A stretch of 64,000 bases of DNA from Crossiella sp. SN42. Lineage in GTDB: Bacteria; Actinomycetota; Actinomycetes; Mycobacteriales; Pseudonocardiaceae. A model generated the notes under the pieces. The model did not search any database. It was not told the DNA's origin and worked only from the letters and a program-made list of their open reading frames with translations. The stretch spans positions 154,268 through 218,267 of the forward strand of contig NZ_JAMHIV010000015.1 in assembly GCF_023897065.1 (NCBI RefSeq), written 5' to 3'. This document shows, piece after piece, positions 41,717 through 51,159 of the stretch (positions are counted from its first letter, which is position 1; the number at the start of each line of letters is the position of its first letter). Made by a program: the position numbers and the translations under genes.

Positions 41717-42675
41717 CAGGCCGCCACCCGCAGCTCCGGCGCGGAAACCACTGGCACGCCAAGGATTTCCGCCTGCGCGCGAGCCGCCAGTTCCCGCCGC
41801 TCCCGCCCTGCCTGGGCACGGGCCGCCAACTCCCCCGCCTGAGCGCGAGCCGCTGACTCCCGCCGCTCCCGCGCAGGACCGGCCAACCCGCCCCGCTCGC
41901 CCGCCGCCTGCCCCGATCCCGCCCCGGGCCACAGCGTCCGCCCCTCCCGCACGTGCACCGACAGCCCCCTGGCCCGGATCACCCGGCGCAGCGAGTCCAG
42001 CACCTCTTCCTCCCCCAGGAAAGCCGCCGACGCCGCGACCCGGCCACCCGGCCCCCGGTACTCCACCCGCACCGGCCGCACCGCCACCCCGGCCTCCACC
42101 GCGGCCTGGAAACTGGCCGGGCGCAACACCGTTCCGGCCACCGCGCACCGGGTGGTGCCCTCCGGGAACACCGCCACCGAGGTCCCGCTCGCCAGCCGCG
42201 CGCGCATCTCCGCGACCGTGCCCGGCAGCGTGGACAACCGGTCCCGCTCGATGAACACCGTGCCTGCCCGCACGGCCAGCGCGCCGAAGACCGGGATGTC
42301 CCTGATCTCCGACTTGGCCACCTGGTGCAGCGGTTCCCTGGCCAGCAGCACCAGCCCGTCCAGCCAGGAGATGTGGTTGCCCACCACCAGCGCCGGACCG
42401 GGCCGTGGCGGATCCGCCACCACCCGCACGCCCAGCGCGCGCAGGATCCCGCGCGCCCCGCTGCTGGCCAGCCGCCCGCGAACTCCCTTGGGCAGCAACG
42501 GAAACACCCAGGACACCGGCACCGCGAGCGCGAACACCCCGGCCAGCGCGAGCCAGCGCCGCAGCTGAACCCCCAGCGGCACAACGGGTTCGGCGTCCCG
42601 GCCCGGCACGCAGCTGTCGTCGCACGGGGTCGACGGGGTCCAGCGGAAGGCCCCCGCCCGCCCGGCCGCGGTCAC
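41716..42675 (-). CDS. PlsC-family O-acyltransferase, candidate OlsA-like
   Basis: A 319-residue acyltransferase. A hydrophobic anchor (GVFALAVPVSWVFPLL) precedes motif I NHISWLD (H-x4-D), the next-block GTVFIERDRL, and motif III FPEGTT. The C-terminal 80 residues are an Ala/Arg/Gln-rich repeat tail (ERRESAARAQAGELAARAQAG) not found in the core family. GTG 42675 overlaps the GNAT stop (GTGA). Paired with an OlsB-like N-acyltransferase, it is well placed to acylate the hydroxyl of lyso-ornithine lipid, but an ordinary lysophosphatidate acyltransferase is possible. Confidence 0.85.
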   Translation of the reverse strand: MTAAGRAGAFRWTPSTPCDDSCVPGRDAEPVVPLGVQLRRWLALAGVFALAVPVSWVFPLLPKGVRGRLASSGARGILRALGVRVVADPPRPGPALVVGNHISWLDGLVLLAREPLHQVAKSEIRDIPVFGALAVRAGTVFIERDRLSTLPGTVAEMRARLASGTSVAVFPEGTTRCAVAGTVLRPASFQAAVEAGVAVRPVRVEYRGPGGRVAASAAFLGEEEVLDSLRRVIRARGLSVHVREGRTLWPGAGSGQAAGERGGLAGPARERRESAARAQAGELAARAQAGRERRELAARAQAEILGVPVVSAPELRVAA

Positions 42676-43442
42676 CGGAACCGCCGCAGGTACCGGGGAT
42701 CCATCCGCTGGGTGTCCAGCAGCAGGAAGAAGTCCGCGCAGCCGAAGTCCGCGTCGTAGGCCGGTTCGCCGCAGACCCACGCGCCCAGCCGCAGGTAGCC
42801 CTGCATCAGCGGCGGCAGCGCCACCCGCCCGGCCGGTCGCGGCACTTCCTGGTGCGCCCACGGGATCCGCGGCCGCACCCGATGCTCATCGGGTGCGAGG
42901 TGCCGGGTGAGCACCCGGTCCCGGACCGCGGCGGCCAGGTGCCCGCCGTCGGCCAGCGGCACCGAGCCGCAGCCGGCGACCCAGCGCCCGCCGACCAGGT
43001 CCACGTACCTGGCCAGCCCGGCCCACATCAGCCCGATCACGCTGCCGTTGCGGTGCTCGGGGGCGACGCAGGAGCGGCCGACCTCCACCAGCGTGGCGCG
43101 CAGCCCGGCCAGCGCGTCCAGCTCGAACTCGCCGTCGGAGTACAGCGCGCCGCGCCGGGCCGCCGCGCCGGGCGGCAGGATGCGGTAGGTGCCCACCACC
43201 TCGCCGGTGCGCTCCTCGGTGATCAGCAGGTGCTCGCAGTGCGCGTCCAGCTCGTCGGCGTCCACCCCGGACGGCCCGGCCAGCGCCGCGCCCAGCTCAC
43301 CGGCGAAGACCCGGTGCCGGAGCCGTTGCGCGGCAAGGACTTCCGCCTCGGTGTCGGCGATGACCATGCGGTACCCGGGGCTGTGCTCGGTGGCGGCCCG
43401 CGCGAGGAGCTTGGGCAACGGCCTGGCCAGTTCGGCGATCAT
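42672..43442 (-). CDS. OlsB-like GNAT N-acyltransferase
   Basis: A 256-residue protein of the ornithine-acyl-ACP N-acyltransferase type (PF13444-like GNAT). The pattern YRMVIADTEAEVLAAQRLRHRVF, DADELDAHCEHLLI, VVGTYRIL, and VEVGRSCVAPEHRNGSVIGLMWAGL fits OlsB and its mycobacterial relatives. ATG 43442 is the first plausible start; AGGAGG farther upstream at about 43484-43489 is not in a usable frame. It is first in the GNAT-PlsC-DedA operon, so a membrane amino-lipid product is likely. The amino-acid substrate is inferred. Confidence 0.82.
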   Translation of the reverse strand: MIAELARPLPKLLARAATEHSPGYRMVIADTEAEVLAAQRLRHRVFAGELGAALAGPSGVDADELDAHCEHLLITEERTGEVVGTYRILPPGAAARRGALYSDGEFELDALAGLRATLVEVGRSCVAPEHRNGSVIGLMWAGLARYVDLVGGRWVAGCGSVPLADGGHLAAAVRDRVLTRHLAPDEHRVRPRIPWAHQEVPRPAGRVALPPLMQGYLRLGAWVCGEPAYDADFGCADFFLLLDTQRMDPRYLRRFR

Positions 43443-43598
43443 GGCTTCAGCCTGGTCCGGATCGGCCGCCGCGTCGCCAGGGTTACCTCCTGAAATGACC
43501 GGGGTGCTAGCACGGGGGTGGATCCCCGTGCAGACACGGTGGCCCCCTAGGGGACGCGCTCCTACGCTGGGGTGGCCACCGTCCGAAAAGGAGCGTCG

Positions 43599-44954
43599 AT
43601 GACCTGGCCGAGCCCGCGGCAGAACCTGCTGCGCGACGTGGTCGCCAAGCGCACCTGGCTGAGCACGGTGCTGCTGCTGATCGGCCCGTTCTGGAGCCTG
43701 CTGCCGCTGGCGGTGATCGTGCTCGCGATCGTCGGCAGCCTGTTCCCGCTGTTCGCGGTGCTGCTCTCGCAGAAGATCTACCTCGCGGTGCCGTTCCTGC
43801 CCACCCTGCTGGCCAGCCCGCTGATCGTGTGGCTGGCCGTCTGGCTGCTCTACGGCTTCGGCCGCCTGGAGGCCTGGCAGCTGCGCGTGGTGACCGGCGA
43901 GTCGGTGACCCCGGCGCTGTCCCCGCCGCAGCGCCGCAACCCCTACCGGGGGACGGTGCAGCTGGTGGTCAACCCGACGCTGTGGCGCGGCATCGGCTAC
44001 TGGGCCGCCCGCGGCGCGCTGTCCGTGGTGACCGGCCTGCTCACCTTCTTCACCTGGTTCGGGCCGATCTGGCTGATCTTCGTGGCGATCATGGAGTCCT
44101 TCCACCCGCACCAGACGATGGTGCCCAGGCCGGGCTTCCTGCACTCCTACAGCGGGCTGGTGTTCTTCAGCCAGCCGGGCTGGCAGTTCTGGGTGATGGC
44201 CTTCCTGCTCGGCGGCATGCTGCTGCTGCCGCTGGCGCCGATCCTGGTGCGCGCCATGACCAGCGTGCACCTCGGCCTGACCCGCACCATGCTGGAGCCC
44301 AAGTCCGTGGCCGACCTGGCCGAGCGGGTGCAGCAGGTGGAGGAGCGGCGCTCGGTGGCGATGCAGGCGGCCGAGGCGGAGCGGCAGCGGATCGAGCGCG
44401 ACCTGCACGACGGGGCGCAGCAGCAGCTGGTGGCGCTGGCGATGAAGCTGGGCCGGGCCCGCGGCAAGCACGGCCAGGACCCCGACGGCGCGCTGCGGCT
44501 GATCGAGGAGGCGCACCAGGAGGCCAAGGAGGCCATCGACCAGCTGCGCAGCCTCACCCGCGGCCTGCACCCGCCGGTGCTGGAGGACCGCGGCCTGGAC
44601 GCGGCGCTGTCCGCGCTGTCCGCGCGCAGCCCGGTGCCGGTGCGCATCCGCTACTACGTGCAGCAGCGGCCGGCCCCGACCATCGAGGCCATCGCCTACT
44701 TCATGATCTCCGAGGCGCTGACCAACATCGCCAAGCACGCGCACGCCACCAAGGCCTCGGTCGACGTGCGCCGCACCGGCGACCGGCTCAAGATCGTGGT
44801 CACCGACGACGGGGTCGGCGGCGCCAAGGCCGGTCCGGGCTCGGGCCTGTCGGGGCTGGCCGACCGCGCGGGCGGGGTGGATGGCACGCTGACGGTGTAC
44901 AGCCCCGAGGGCGGGCCGACCATCCTGACCATGGAGCTGCCGTGCGAGTCGTGA
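43599..44954 (+). CDS. Sensor histidine kinase, HisKA_3 (NarL-type) family
   Basis: A 451-residue membrane sensor kinase; ATG 43599 has AAAAGGAG 7 bases upstream. Membrane segments are at about residues 20-45, 52-85, 140-165 and 190-220. The dimerisation and phosphoacceptor helix is AEAERQRIERDLHDGAQQQLVALAMKLG, with the phosphorylated His in RDLHDG (about 268). The ATPase domain has VVTDDGVGGAKAG and SGLSGLADRAGGVDG. It overlaps the response regulator gene by 13 bases, so the pair is cotranslated. The signal is unknown. Confidence 0.92.
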   Translation: MTWPSPRQNLLRDVVAKRTWLSTVLLLIGPFWSLLPLAVIVLAIVGSLFPLFAVLLSQKIYLAVPFLPTLLASPLIVWLAVWLLYGFGRLEAWQLRVVTGESVTPALSPPQRRNPYRGTVQLVVNPTLWRGIGYWAARGALSVVTGLLTFFTWFGPIWLIFVAIMESFHPHQTMVPRPGFLHSYSGLVFFSQPGWQFWVMAFLLGGMLLLPLAPILVRAMTSVHLGLTRTMLEPKSVADLAERVQQVEERRSVAMQAAEAERQRIERDLHDGAQQQLVALAMKLGRARGKHGQDPDGALRLIEEAHQEAKEAIDQLRSLTRGLHPPVLEDRGLDAALSALSARSPVPVRIRYYVQQRPAPTIEAIAYFMISEALTNIAKHAHATKASVDVRRTGDRLKIVVTDDGVGGAKAGPGSGLSGLADRAGGVDGTLTVYSPEGGPTILTMELPCES

Positions 44955-45586
44955 TCGCCGAGGACGCGGTGCTGCTGCGCCAGGGCCTGATGCTGCTGCT
45001 GGCCGAGAGCGGGCACGAGGTGCTGGAGGCGGTCGGCGACGCCGAGCAGCTGCTGCGCGCGGTCGGCAGGCACCGGCCGGACATCGCCGTGGTCGACGTG
45101 CGGATGCCGCCGGCGCACCGGGACGAGGGCCTGCGCGCGGCACTGGTCATCCGCCGCGAGTGGCCGGAGACCAAGATCCTCATCCTGTCCCAGTACGTGG
45201 AGGAGCGCTACGCGGTCGACCTGCTCAGCAACGAGCTCAGCGGCATCGGCTACCTGCTCAAGGACCGGGTCGCCGACGTGGAGGACTTCCTGCGCGCCCT
45301 GCACCAGGTCGCCGACGGCGGCACCGTCTTCGACCCCGAGGTGGTCGCCCAGCTGCTGGCCCGCAGCCGCCGCCAGGACCCGCTGGCCACCCTGACCCCG
45401 CGCGAGCGCGAGGTGCTGGGCCTGATGGCCGAGGGCCGCTCCAACGCCGGCATCGGCGAGGCGCTGACCATCACCGAACGCGCGGTGGAGAAGTACGTGG
45501 GCAGCATCTTCACCAAGCTCGGCCTGCCCATCGCGGGCAACGACCACCGCCGGGTCCTCGCCGTGCTGCGCTACCTGGACAACTAG
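44942..45586 (+). CDS. Response regulator, NarL/LuxR family
   Basis: A 214-residue two-component regulator paired with the kinase. The receiver has the acidic IAEDAV, the phosphoaccepting Asp in IAVVDVRMPP (about residue 45) and the LLKDRV lysine. The DNA-binding HTH is LTPREREVLGLMAEGRSNAGIGEALTITERAVEKYVGSIFTKL. GTG 44942 lies inside the kinase gene and directly precedes RVVIAED. Ends in a 4-base convergent overlap with rluB. Confidence 0.93.
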   Translation: MRVVIAEDAVLLRQGLMLLLAESGHEVLEAVGDAEQLLRAVGRHRPDIAVVDVRMPPAHRDEGLRAALVIRREWPETKILILSQYVEERYAVDLLSNELSGIGYLLKDRVADVEDFLRALHQVADGGTVFDPEVVAQLLARSRRQDPLATLTPREREVLGLMAEGRSNAGIGEALTITERAVEKYVGSIFTKLGLPIAGNDHRRVLAVLRYLDN

Positions 45587-46323
45587 AGCCCGACGTTCTT
45601 GTACAGCGCACCCACCTCGGCCCTGGTCAGCGGGCGTAGGGTGCCGGGGCGCAGACCGGCCAGGCGGACCTCGCCGACCGCGGTGCGCACCAGGCGCAGC
45701 ACCGGGTGCCCGACCGAGTCGAACAGCCGCCGCACGATCCGGTTGCGCCCCTCGTGCAGCACCACCTCGATCAGCACCCGGCCGCCGTTGGCGTCCTTGA
45801 CGTGGTACTTGTCCAGCCGCACCGGCCCGTCGTCCAGCTCCACCCCGGCCAGCAGCCTGCGGCCCAGGTCCCGGTGCACCGGACCGGCCACCTCGACCAG
45901 GTAGGTCTTGTAGACGTTGTAGGAGGGGTGCATCAGCCGGTGCGCCAGCTCGCCGTCGTTGGTCAGCAGCAGCAGGCCCTCGGTCTCGGCGTCCAGGCGG
46001 CCGACGTGGAACAGGCGCTCCTCGTGGTCGGCCACGTAGTCGCCGACGCAGGGCCGGCCGCGGTCGTCGGACATGGTGGTGTGCACGCCGCGCGGCTTGT
46101 TCAGCGCCAGGTGCACCAGGTTGCCGGTGACCATCACCCGCAGCCCGTCCACGTGGATCACCGCCTGCTCCGGGTCGACCCGGCGGCCCTGTTCGGTGAC
46201 GATCTCGCCGTCCACGGCCACCCGGCCCTCGGCGATCATGTCCTCCGCCACCCGCCGGGAGGCGATCCCGGCCTTGGACAGCACCTTCTGCAACCGCACA
46301 CCCTGCGGGTCGTTCTCAGACAT
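45583..46323 (-). CDS. rluB: 23S rRNA pseudouridine synthase (RluB/RsuA family)
   Basis: A 246-residue rRNA-modifying enzyme. An S4 RNA-binding domain (RLQKVLSKAGIASRRVAEDMIAEGRVAVDG, about residues 10-40) is followed by the catalytic domain with the Asp in GRLDAETEGLLLLTNDG and LNKPRGV. LHEGRNRIVRRLFDSVGHPVLRL is a further conserved block. It isomerises a uridine in 23S rRNA helix 90 region by family knowledge. It is the last gene of the scp block and overlaps scpB by 8 bases. Confidence 0.93.
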   Translation of the reverse strand: MSENDPQGVRLQKVLSKAGIASRRVAEDMIAEGRVAVDGEIVTEQGRRVDPEQAVIHVDGLRVMVTGNLVHLALNKPRGVHTTMSDDRGRPCVGDYVADHEERLFHVGRLDAETEGLLLLTNDGELAHRLMHPSYNVYKTYLVEVAGPVHRDLGRRLLAGVELDDGPVRLDKYHVKDANGGRVLIEVVLHEGRNRIVRRLFDSVGHPVLRLVRTAVGEVRLAGLRPGTLRPLTRAEVGALYKNVGL

Positions 46324-47044
46324 CGTCGATCGAGTCCACTTCCGGCAACAACGGCGCGAGCGGGGGCAGTTCCTTCACCGAGGACAACCCCAATCGCTCC
46401 AGGAACAGCTCTGTGGTGCGGTACAGGAGTCCGTTGGTGTCCGGATCCGCACCTGTCTCCTCAATCAGACCACGAGCGAGCAGACTGCGGATAACCCCGT
46501 CCACATTCACCCCGCGCACCGCGGCCACCCGGGCCCTGGTGACCGGCTGACGGTAGGCGATCACCGCGAGGGTCTCCAGCGCGGCACGGGTCAGCTTGGC
46601 CCGCTGCCCGTTGAGCAGCAGCCGCTCCACGAACGGCGCGTGCACGTCCCTGGTGTAGAACCGCCAGCCGTCGCTGACCCGGCGCAGGTCGATGCCACTG
46701 CCGGCCTCGGTGTACCCGGCGGCGAGCCTGCGCAGCGCCTCGGTGGCCCGCGCCACCGGCACGTCCAGCGCGTCGGCCAGCACCTCCTCGGGCGCGGGCG
46801 CGTCCACCACCAGCAGCACCGACTCCAGGGCCGCGTCCAAGGCGGCGTCCTCGGTGAGGTCGGGCAGGCCGCCAACCACGACCGCGTCCTCGTCCTCCGC
46901 CTCGGGGACGTCGATCCCGTCCGCCAGCACCGGCGCCGCGGCGGCGTCGGTCCCGTCGGCGAGCACCGCCACCGGCTCGCCTGCCTGTGGCGCGACCGGA
47001 TCCAGCTCGGCCTCGGGCGCCACCGGCGTGCCGTTCTCGGTCAC
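46316..47044 (-). CDS. scpB: Segregation and condensation protein B
   Basis: A 242-residue kleisin-associated protein of the SMC-ScpA-ScpB condensin. Two winged-helix domains: VLADALDVPVARATEALRRLAAGY and ALETLAVIAYRQPVTRARVAAVRGVNVDGVIRSLLARGLI. An acidic N-terminal extension of about 70 residues (VAVLADGTDAAAAPVLADGIDVPEAEDEDAVV) is typical of actinomycete ScpB. GTG 47044 overlaps the scpA stop (GTGA). Acts on the nucleoid in the cytosol. Confidence 0.93.
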   Translation of the reverse strand: MTENGTPVAPEAELDPVAPQAGEPVAVLADGTDAAAAPVLADGIDVPEAEDEDAVVVGGLPDLTEDAALDAALESVLLVVDAPAPEEVLADALDVPVARATEALRRLAAGYTEAGSGIDLRRVSDGWRFYTRDVHAPFVERLLLNGQRAKLTRAALETLAVIAYRQPVTRARVAAVRGVNVDGVIRSLLARGLIEETGADPDTNGLLYRTTELFLERLGLSSVKELPPLAPLLPEVDSIDDV

Positions 47045-47895
47045 CCGTACTCCTCCTCCTCGCTCGCGGCCAGTGCGGCCGCGGCGGCTTCTTCCGCCTG
47101 CTCCTTGCTCCCGCCGACCCAGCGCACCAGCAGCTCGCCCAGCGGCTCCTCCTGCTGGAAGAGCACCACCGTCTCCCGGTACAGCTCCAGCAGCCCCAGG
47201 AACCGGGCCACGAACTCCACCGTCTCGGTGCAGTCCTCGGTCAGCTGCCCGAAGGTCGCCTCGCCCAGCTCGGCCAGCCGCACCCGCATGATGGCCGCGT
47301 GCTCGCGCACCGACACCGGGTGCATGTGCAGGTGGGCCAGGCCCACCACCGGCGGCGGCTTGGGCCGGAACACCGAGGCGGCCAGCTCGGCGAAGCGCTG
47401 CGGGTCGACGCCGAGCATCACCTCGGGCATCAGCTCGACGAACCGGTCCTCCATGGCCACCGAACGCGGGTACCGGCGCAGCGCGGTGGCCTCCAGCTCG
47501 CCGAAGAGCGCGGCGACCTGCTTGTACGCCCGGTACTGCAACAGCCTGGCGAACAACAGGTCCCTGGCCTCCAGCAGCGCCAGGTCGTCCTCGTCCTCCA
47601 CGTCGGCGGCCGGCAGCAACCGGGCCGCCTTCAGGTCCAGCAGGGTGGCCGCGATGACCAGGAACTCGGTGGTCTCATCCAGGTCCCAGGCGTCGCCGAG
47701 CACCCGGATGTGCGCGATGAAGTCCTCGGTGACCTGGTGCAGCGCCACCTCGGTGACGTCCATCTGGTGCTGGGAGATCAGTTGCAGCAGCAGGTCGAAC
47801 GGACCGGTGAAGTTGGCCAGCCGCACGGTGAACCGGCCGCCTGGCGCGTCCTGCTCGGTGGGCTGTGCGGGATCCGGGGTGTCCACTGTGGTCAC
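47041..47895 (-). CDS. scpA: Segregation and condensation protein A (kleisin)
   Basis: A 284-residue kleisin bridging the SMC heads. FTGPFDLLLQLISQHQMDVTEVALHQVTEDF (about residues 28-58) is the family start, DLDETTEFLVIAATLLDLKAARLLP follows, and the C-terminal winged helix is FGQLTEDCTETVEFVARFLGLLELYRETVVLFQQ. Starts at GTG 47895; the dyad TCCACTGTGGTCAC overlaps that start. Works with ScpB in the next gene and with an SMC encoded elsewhere. Confidence 0.94.
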   Translation of the reverse strand: MTTVDTPDPAQPTEQDAPGGRFTVRLANFTGPFDLLLQLISQHQMDVTEVALHQVTEDFIAHIRVLGDAWDLDETTEFLVIAATLLDLKAARLLPAADVEDEDDLALLEARDLLFARLLQYRAYKQVAALFGELEATALRRYPRSVAMEDRFVELMPEVMLGVDPQRFAELAASVFRPKPPPVVGLAHLHMHPVSVREHAAIMRVRLAELGEATFGQLTEDCTETVEFVARFLGLLELYRETVVLFQQEEPLGELLVRWVGGSKEQAEEAAAAALAASEEEEYG

Positions 47896-47938
47896 TCGGC
47901 CGGCTCCGCGGGCAGTCCGCGCCCGCGAACGAGGCGAC

Positions 47939-48880
47939 TCACCTGGCGATCACCTCGCGGGCCAGCGCCCGGTAGGCCTTCGCCCCGCCGGAGCGGGGGG
48001 CCCACCGGGTGATCGGCTCGCCGGCGACGGTGGTCTCGGGGAACCGCACGGTGCGGTTGATCACGGTGTCGTACACGATGTCCCCGAACGCCTCCACTAC
48101 CCGGGCCATGACTTCTCGGGAGTGCAGCGTACGCGGGTCGTACATGGTGGCCAGAATCCCGGATATCTCCAGCTTCGGGTTGAGCCGTTCACGCACCTTC
48201 TCGATGGTGTCGATGAGCAGCGCCACCCCGCGCAGGCTGAAGAACTCGCACTCCAGCGGAATGATCAGCCCGTCCGCGGCGGCCAGCGCGTTCACCGTGA
48301 GCAGGCCGAGGGAGGGCTGGCAGTCGATGAGGATGTAGTCGTAGTGGTCCAGCACCGGCCGCAGCGCCCGCTGCAGGGTGTGCTCGCGGCCGACCTCGGA
48401 GACCAGCTGCACCTCGGCCGCGGACAGGTCTATGTTGCTGGGCAACAGGTCCATGTCCTCGACGCAGGTGCGCAGCACGGTCTCCTCGATGGTGGCCGAG
48501 CGCTCCATGATCACGTTGTAGATGGTCCGGTCCAGGTGGTGCGGCTGCACACCAAGGCCCACCGAGCACGCGCCCTGCGGGTCGAAGTCCACCAGCAGCA
48601 CCCGGCGCCCGTACTCGGCCAGCGCCGCGCCCAGGTTGATGGTCGAGGTGGTCTTGCCCACCCCGCCCTTCTGGTTGCACATCGCGAGCACCTTCGCCGG
48701 CCCGTGCCCGGCCAGCAGCGAGGGCTCTGGCACGTGCCGCAGCGGCCGTCCGGTGGGGCCCATCTCGCCCACCACGACCTCGGGCACGTGCTCCTCGGTC
48801 AGGTCAGCGGGCTTGGGCGCCAGGCTGAGGTCAGCCACCTCTCCGCGGGGCCGCCCGTAGGCAGGCTGCGGTGTGGACAT
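47939..48880 (-). CDS. ParA-family ATPase (Soj-like)
   Basis: A 313-residue chromosome-partition-type ATPase. The deviant Walker A is CNQKGGVGKTTSTINLG (about residues 69-85), then VLLVDFDPQGACSVGLG and YILIDCQPSLGLLTVNAL. An N-terminal extension of about 60 residues precedes the ATPase core. There is no ParB gene beside it; in this actinobacterial block a ParA homologue next to scpA is usual and the main parAB pair lies near the origin. Probably an orphan ParA for chromosome or polar organisation. Confidence 0.9.
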   Translation of the reverse strand: MSTPQPAYGRPRGEVADLSLAPKPADLTEEHVPEVVVGEMGPTGRPLRHVPEPSLLAGHGPAKVLAMCNQKGGVGKTTSTINLGAALAEYGRRVLLVDFDPQGACSVGLGVQPHHLDRTIYNVIMERSATIEETVLRTCVEDMDLLPSNIDLSAAEVQLVSEVGREHTLQRALRPVLDHYDYILIDCQPSLGLLTVNALAAADGLIIPLECEFFSLRGVALLIDTIEKVRERLNPKLEISGILATMYDPRTLHSREVMARVVEAFGDIVYDTVINRTVRFPETTVAGEPITRWAPRSGGAKAYRALAREVIAR

Positions 48881-49023
48881 CTGACCTGACTCCTCGTGTC
48901 GGCGAATACACCCTGTTGGCGAGCGTAGGCTTCGCGGCGCACAGCGGCAACGCGCCTCGCCGGGGCACGTCCGACCTGGTCACCAAGGCCCCAGCACGCA
49001 TTTGGAGCAGTCGCGCGCGCCGG

Positions 49024-49953
49024 TCAGCCCTGGGCGCGGGGGTGCGCGGTGGCGAAGACCTCACGCAGGGTGTTCACCGTGACCAGGGTGTAGACCTGGG
49101 TGGTGGTCACCGAGGCGTGCCCGAGCAGCTCCTGCACCACCCGGACGTCGGCCCCGCCCTCGATGAGGTGGGTGGCGAAGGAGTGCCGCAGCGTGTGCGG
49201 CGAGACGTCCCCGGTGACCCCGGCCCGCTCGGCCGAGTCCTTGAGCGTCTGCCAGGCGCTCTGCCGGGACAGCCGCCCGCCGCGGGCGTTGAGGAACACC
49301 GCCGCGCTGCCCCGCCCCTTGGCCGCCAGCACCGGCCGGGCCCGCACCAGGTAGGCCTCCAGCGCGGCCAGTGCCGGCCTGCCCACCGGCACCAGGCGCT
49401 GCTTGCCGCCCTTGCCGTCGAGCAGCACGGTGCGCTCGGTGGCGTCCACGTCGTCCACGTCCAGCCCGACCGCCTCGGAGATCCGCGCCCCGGTGGAGTA
49501 CAGCAGCTCCAGCAGCGCCCGGTCCCGCAGCCCGCGCGGGTCCTCGCTGCCCGCCCCGTCCAGCAGCCGCAGCACCTCGGCCACCGGCAGCGCCTTGGGC
49601 AGCCTGCGCGGCGGGGTCGGCGGATGCACCCCGCTGGCCACGTCGGCGGGCAGCAGGCCCTCGCGGTAGCCGAAGCGGTGCAGGCTGCGCACCGCGACCA
49701 CCGCGCGCGCCGCGGAGGAGGCGGCCAGCGGCGGCCGCTGCCCGTCACCCTCGCGCAGGCAGGCCAGGAACTCGGCCACGTGCCGCTCGGTGACCTCCGG
49801 CAGCGAGCCCACCCCGGCCGCGGCCAGGTGCTCGGTGTAGCGGCGCAGGTCCCTGGCGTAGGAGTCCAGCGTGTTGCGGGCGGTGCCGCGTTCCACCACG
49901 AGGTGGTCCAGGTACCGGTTGACGGCGGCCGAGAGCGCGGCGGGAACCGCCAC
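49024..49953 (-). CDS. xerD: Tyrosine site-specific recombinase XerD
   Basis: A 309-residue recombinase that resolves chromosome dimers at dif with XerC. SAM-like N-domain ([29 protein letters not shown]), and catalytic residues in [14 protein letters not shown] (Arg), [19 protein letters not shown] (His-x-x-Arg) and [13 protein letters not shown] (His and Tyr). GTG 49953 has GAGGA upstream. Its position next to parA/scpAB is the normal one in actinobacteria; there are no signs of an integrated element, so it is housekeeping. Confidence 0.93.
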   Translation of the reverse strand: MAVPAALSAAVNRYLDHLVVERGTARNTLDSYARDLRRYTEHLAAAGVGSLPEVTERHVAEFLACLREGDGQRPPLAASSAARAVVAVRSLHRFGYREGLLPADVASGVHPPTPPRRLPKALPVAEVLRLLDGAGSEDPRGLRDRALLELLYSTGARISEAVGLDVDDVDATERTVLLDGKGGKQRLVPVGRPALAALEAYLVRARPVLAAKGRGSAAVFLNARGGRLSRQSAWQTLKDSAERAGVTGDVSPHTLRHSFATHLIEGGADVRVVQELLGHASVTTTQVYTLVTVNTLREVFATAHPRAQG

Positions 49954-50015
49954 GGGGCTGGAGTCCTCGTTCAGTGCGCCGGTCCCTCCGCCGCTGGCGA
50001 GTGGTCAGGGGCGCA

Positions 50016-51131
50016 TCATGCCAGTGCCTCGGCCAGTTCGACGTGCGGCAGCCCGTGCGCCGCGGCGACCTCCGCCAGCACCACCTGACCGCCGAGCACG
50101 TTGACCCCCTTGGCCAGCGTGTGGTCCTCCCGCACCGCGCCGCGCAAACCTTTGTCCGCCAAGGCCACCGCGTACGGCAGGGTCACGTTGGTCAGCGCCC
50201 AGGTGGAGGTGTGCGGCACCGCGCCCGGCATGTTGGCCACGCAGTAGAACACCGAGTTGTGCACGCCGAAGACCGGGTCGGCGTGCGTGGTCGGCCGCGA
50301 GTCCTCGAAACAGCCGCCCTGGTCGATGGCGATGTCCACCAGCACCGAACCGGGCCGCATCCTGGCCACCAGGTCGTTGCTGATCAGCGTGGGCGCCTTG
50401 GCCCCTGGCACCAGCACCGCGCCGATCACCAGGTCCGCCCACAGGCAGGCCCGCTCGATCTCGTAGGCGTTGCTGGCGATGGTCTGCAGGTGGCCGCGGT
50501 AGACGAAGTCGATCTGCCGCAACCGGTTGATGTTGTTGTCCAGCACCACCACCTCGGCCTGCAAGCCCAGCGCGATGGTGGCCGCGTTCATCCCGGACAC
50601 CCCGGCCCCGATCACCGCGACCTTGCCGGCCGGCACCCCGGACACCCCGCCCAGCAGCACCCCGCGCCCACCGGCGGCGCGTTCCAGGGTGTGCGCGCCG
50701 ACCTGCGGGGCCATCCGCCCGGCCACCTCGCTCATCGGCGCCAGCAGCGGCAGCGCGCCGTCGGGCAGCTGCACCGTCTCGTAGGCCACCGCGTCGATCC
50801 CGGCGTCCACGATGGCCTGGGTGCACTCCTGGCTGGCGGCCAGGTGCAGGTAGGTGAACAGGGTCTGCCCGCGCCGCATCCGGTGATATTCCTCGGCGAT
50901 CGGCTCCTTGACCTTGAGCACCAGGTCCGCCTCGCCCCACACCTCGTCGGCCGAGCCGAGGATCTTCGCCCCGGCCGCGAGGTAGTCGGAGTCGGGGAAG
51001 GAGGAGCCGAGGCCGGCCTCCCGTTCGATCAGGACCTGGTGGCCGCGGCGCACCAGCTCCACCACGCCCGCCGGGGTGATGGCCACCCGGTACTCGTGGT
51101 TCTTGACCTCACGAGGGACACCGACCCGCAC
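50016..51131 (-). CDS. ald: Alanine dehydrogenase
   Basis: A 371-residue NAD-dependent enzyme that deaminates L-alanine to pyruvate or runs the reverse. GTG 51131 has GGAGGA 6 bases upstream and begins [20 protein letters not shown], the family N-terminus with the substrate Arg. Lys in VLKVKEP and His in LHLAAS are catalytic in known Ald. The NAD fold shows [28 protein letters not shown]. Full length. Transcribed with the leftward block. Confidence 0.95.
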   Translation of the reverse strand: MRVGVPREVKNHEYRVAITPAGVVELVRRGHQVLIEREAGLGSSFPDSDYLAAGAKILGSADEVWGEADLVLKVKEPIAEEYHRMRRGQTLFTYLHLAASQECTQAIVDAGIDAVAYETVQLPDGALPLLAPMSEVAGRMAPQVGAHTLERAAGGRGVLLGGVSGVPAGKVAVIGAGVSGMNAATIALGLQAEVVVLDNNINRLRQIDFVYRGHLQTIASNAYEIERACLWADLVIGAVLVPGAKAPTLISNDLVARMRPGSVLVDIAIDQGGCFEDSRPTTHADPVFGVHNSVFYCVANMPGAVPHTSTWALTNVTLPYAVALADKGLRGAVREDHTLAKGVNVLGGQVVLAEVAAAHGLPHVELAEALA

Positions 51132-51159
51132 GTCGACTCCTCCTTCGCCTTGCGCCTGC

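Noticed and set aside
49024..49953. XerD-like recombinase as an integrase of a mobile element
   Set aside because: Its neighbours (parA, scpA, scpB, ald, pyrG) are the conserved chromosomal set, and there is no att repeat or phage gene.
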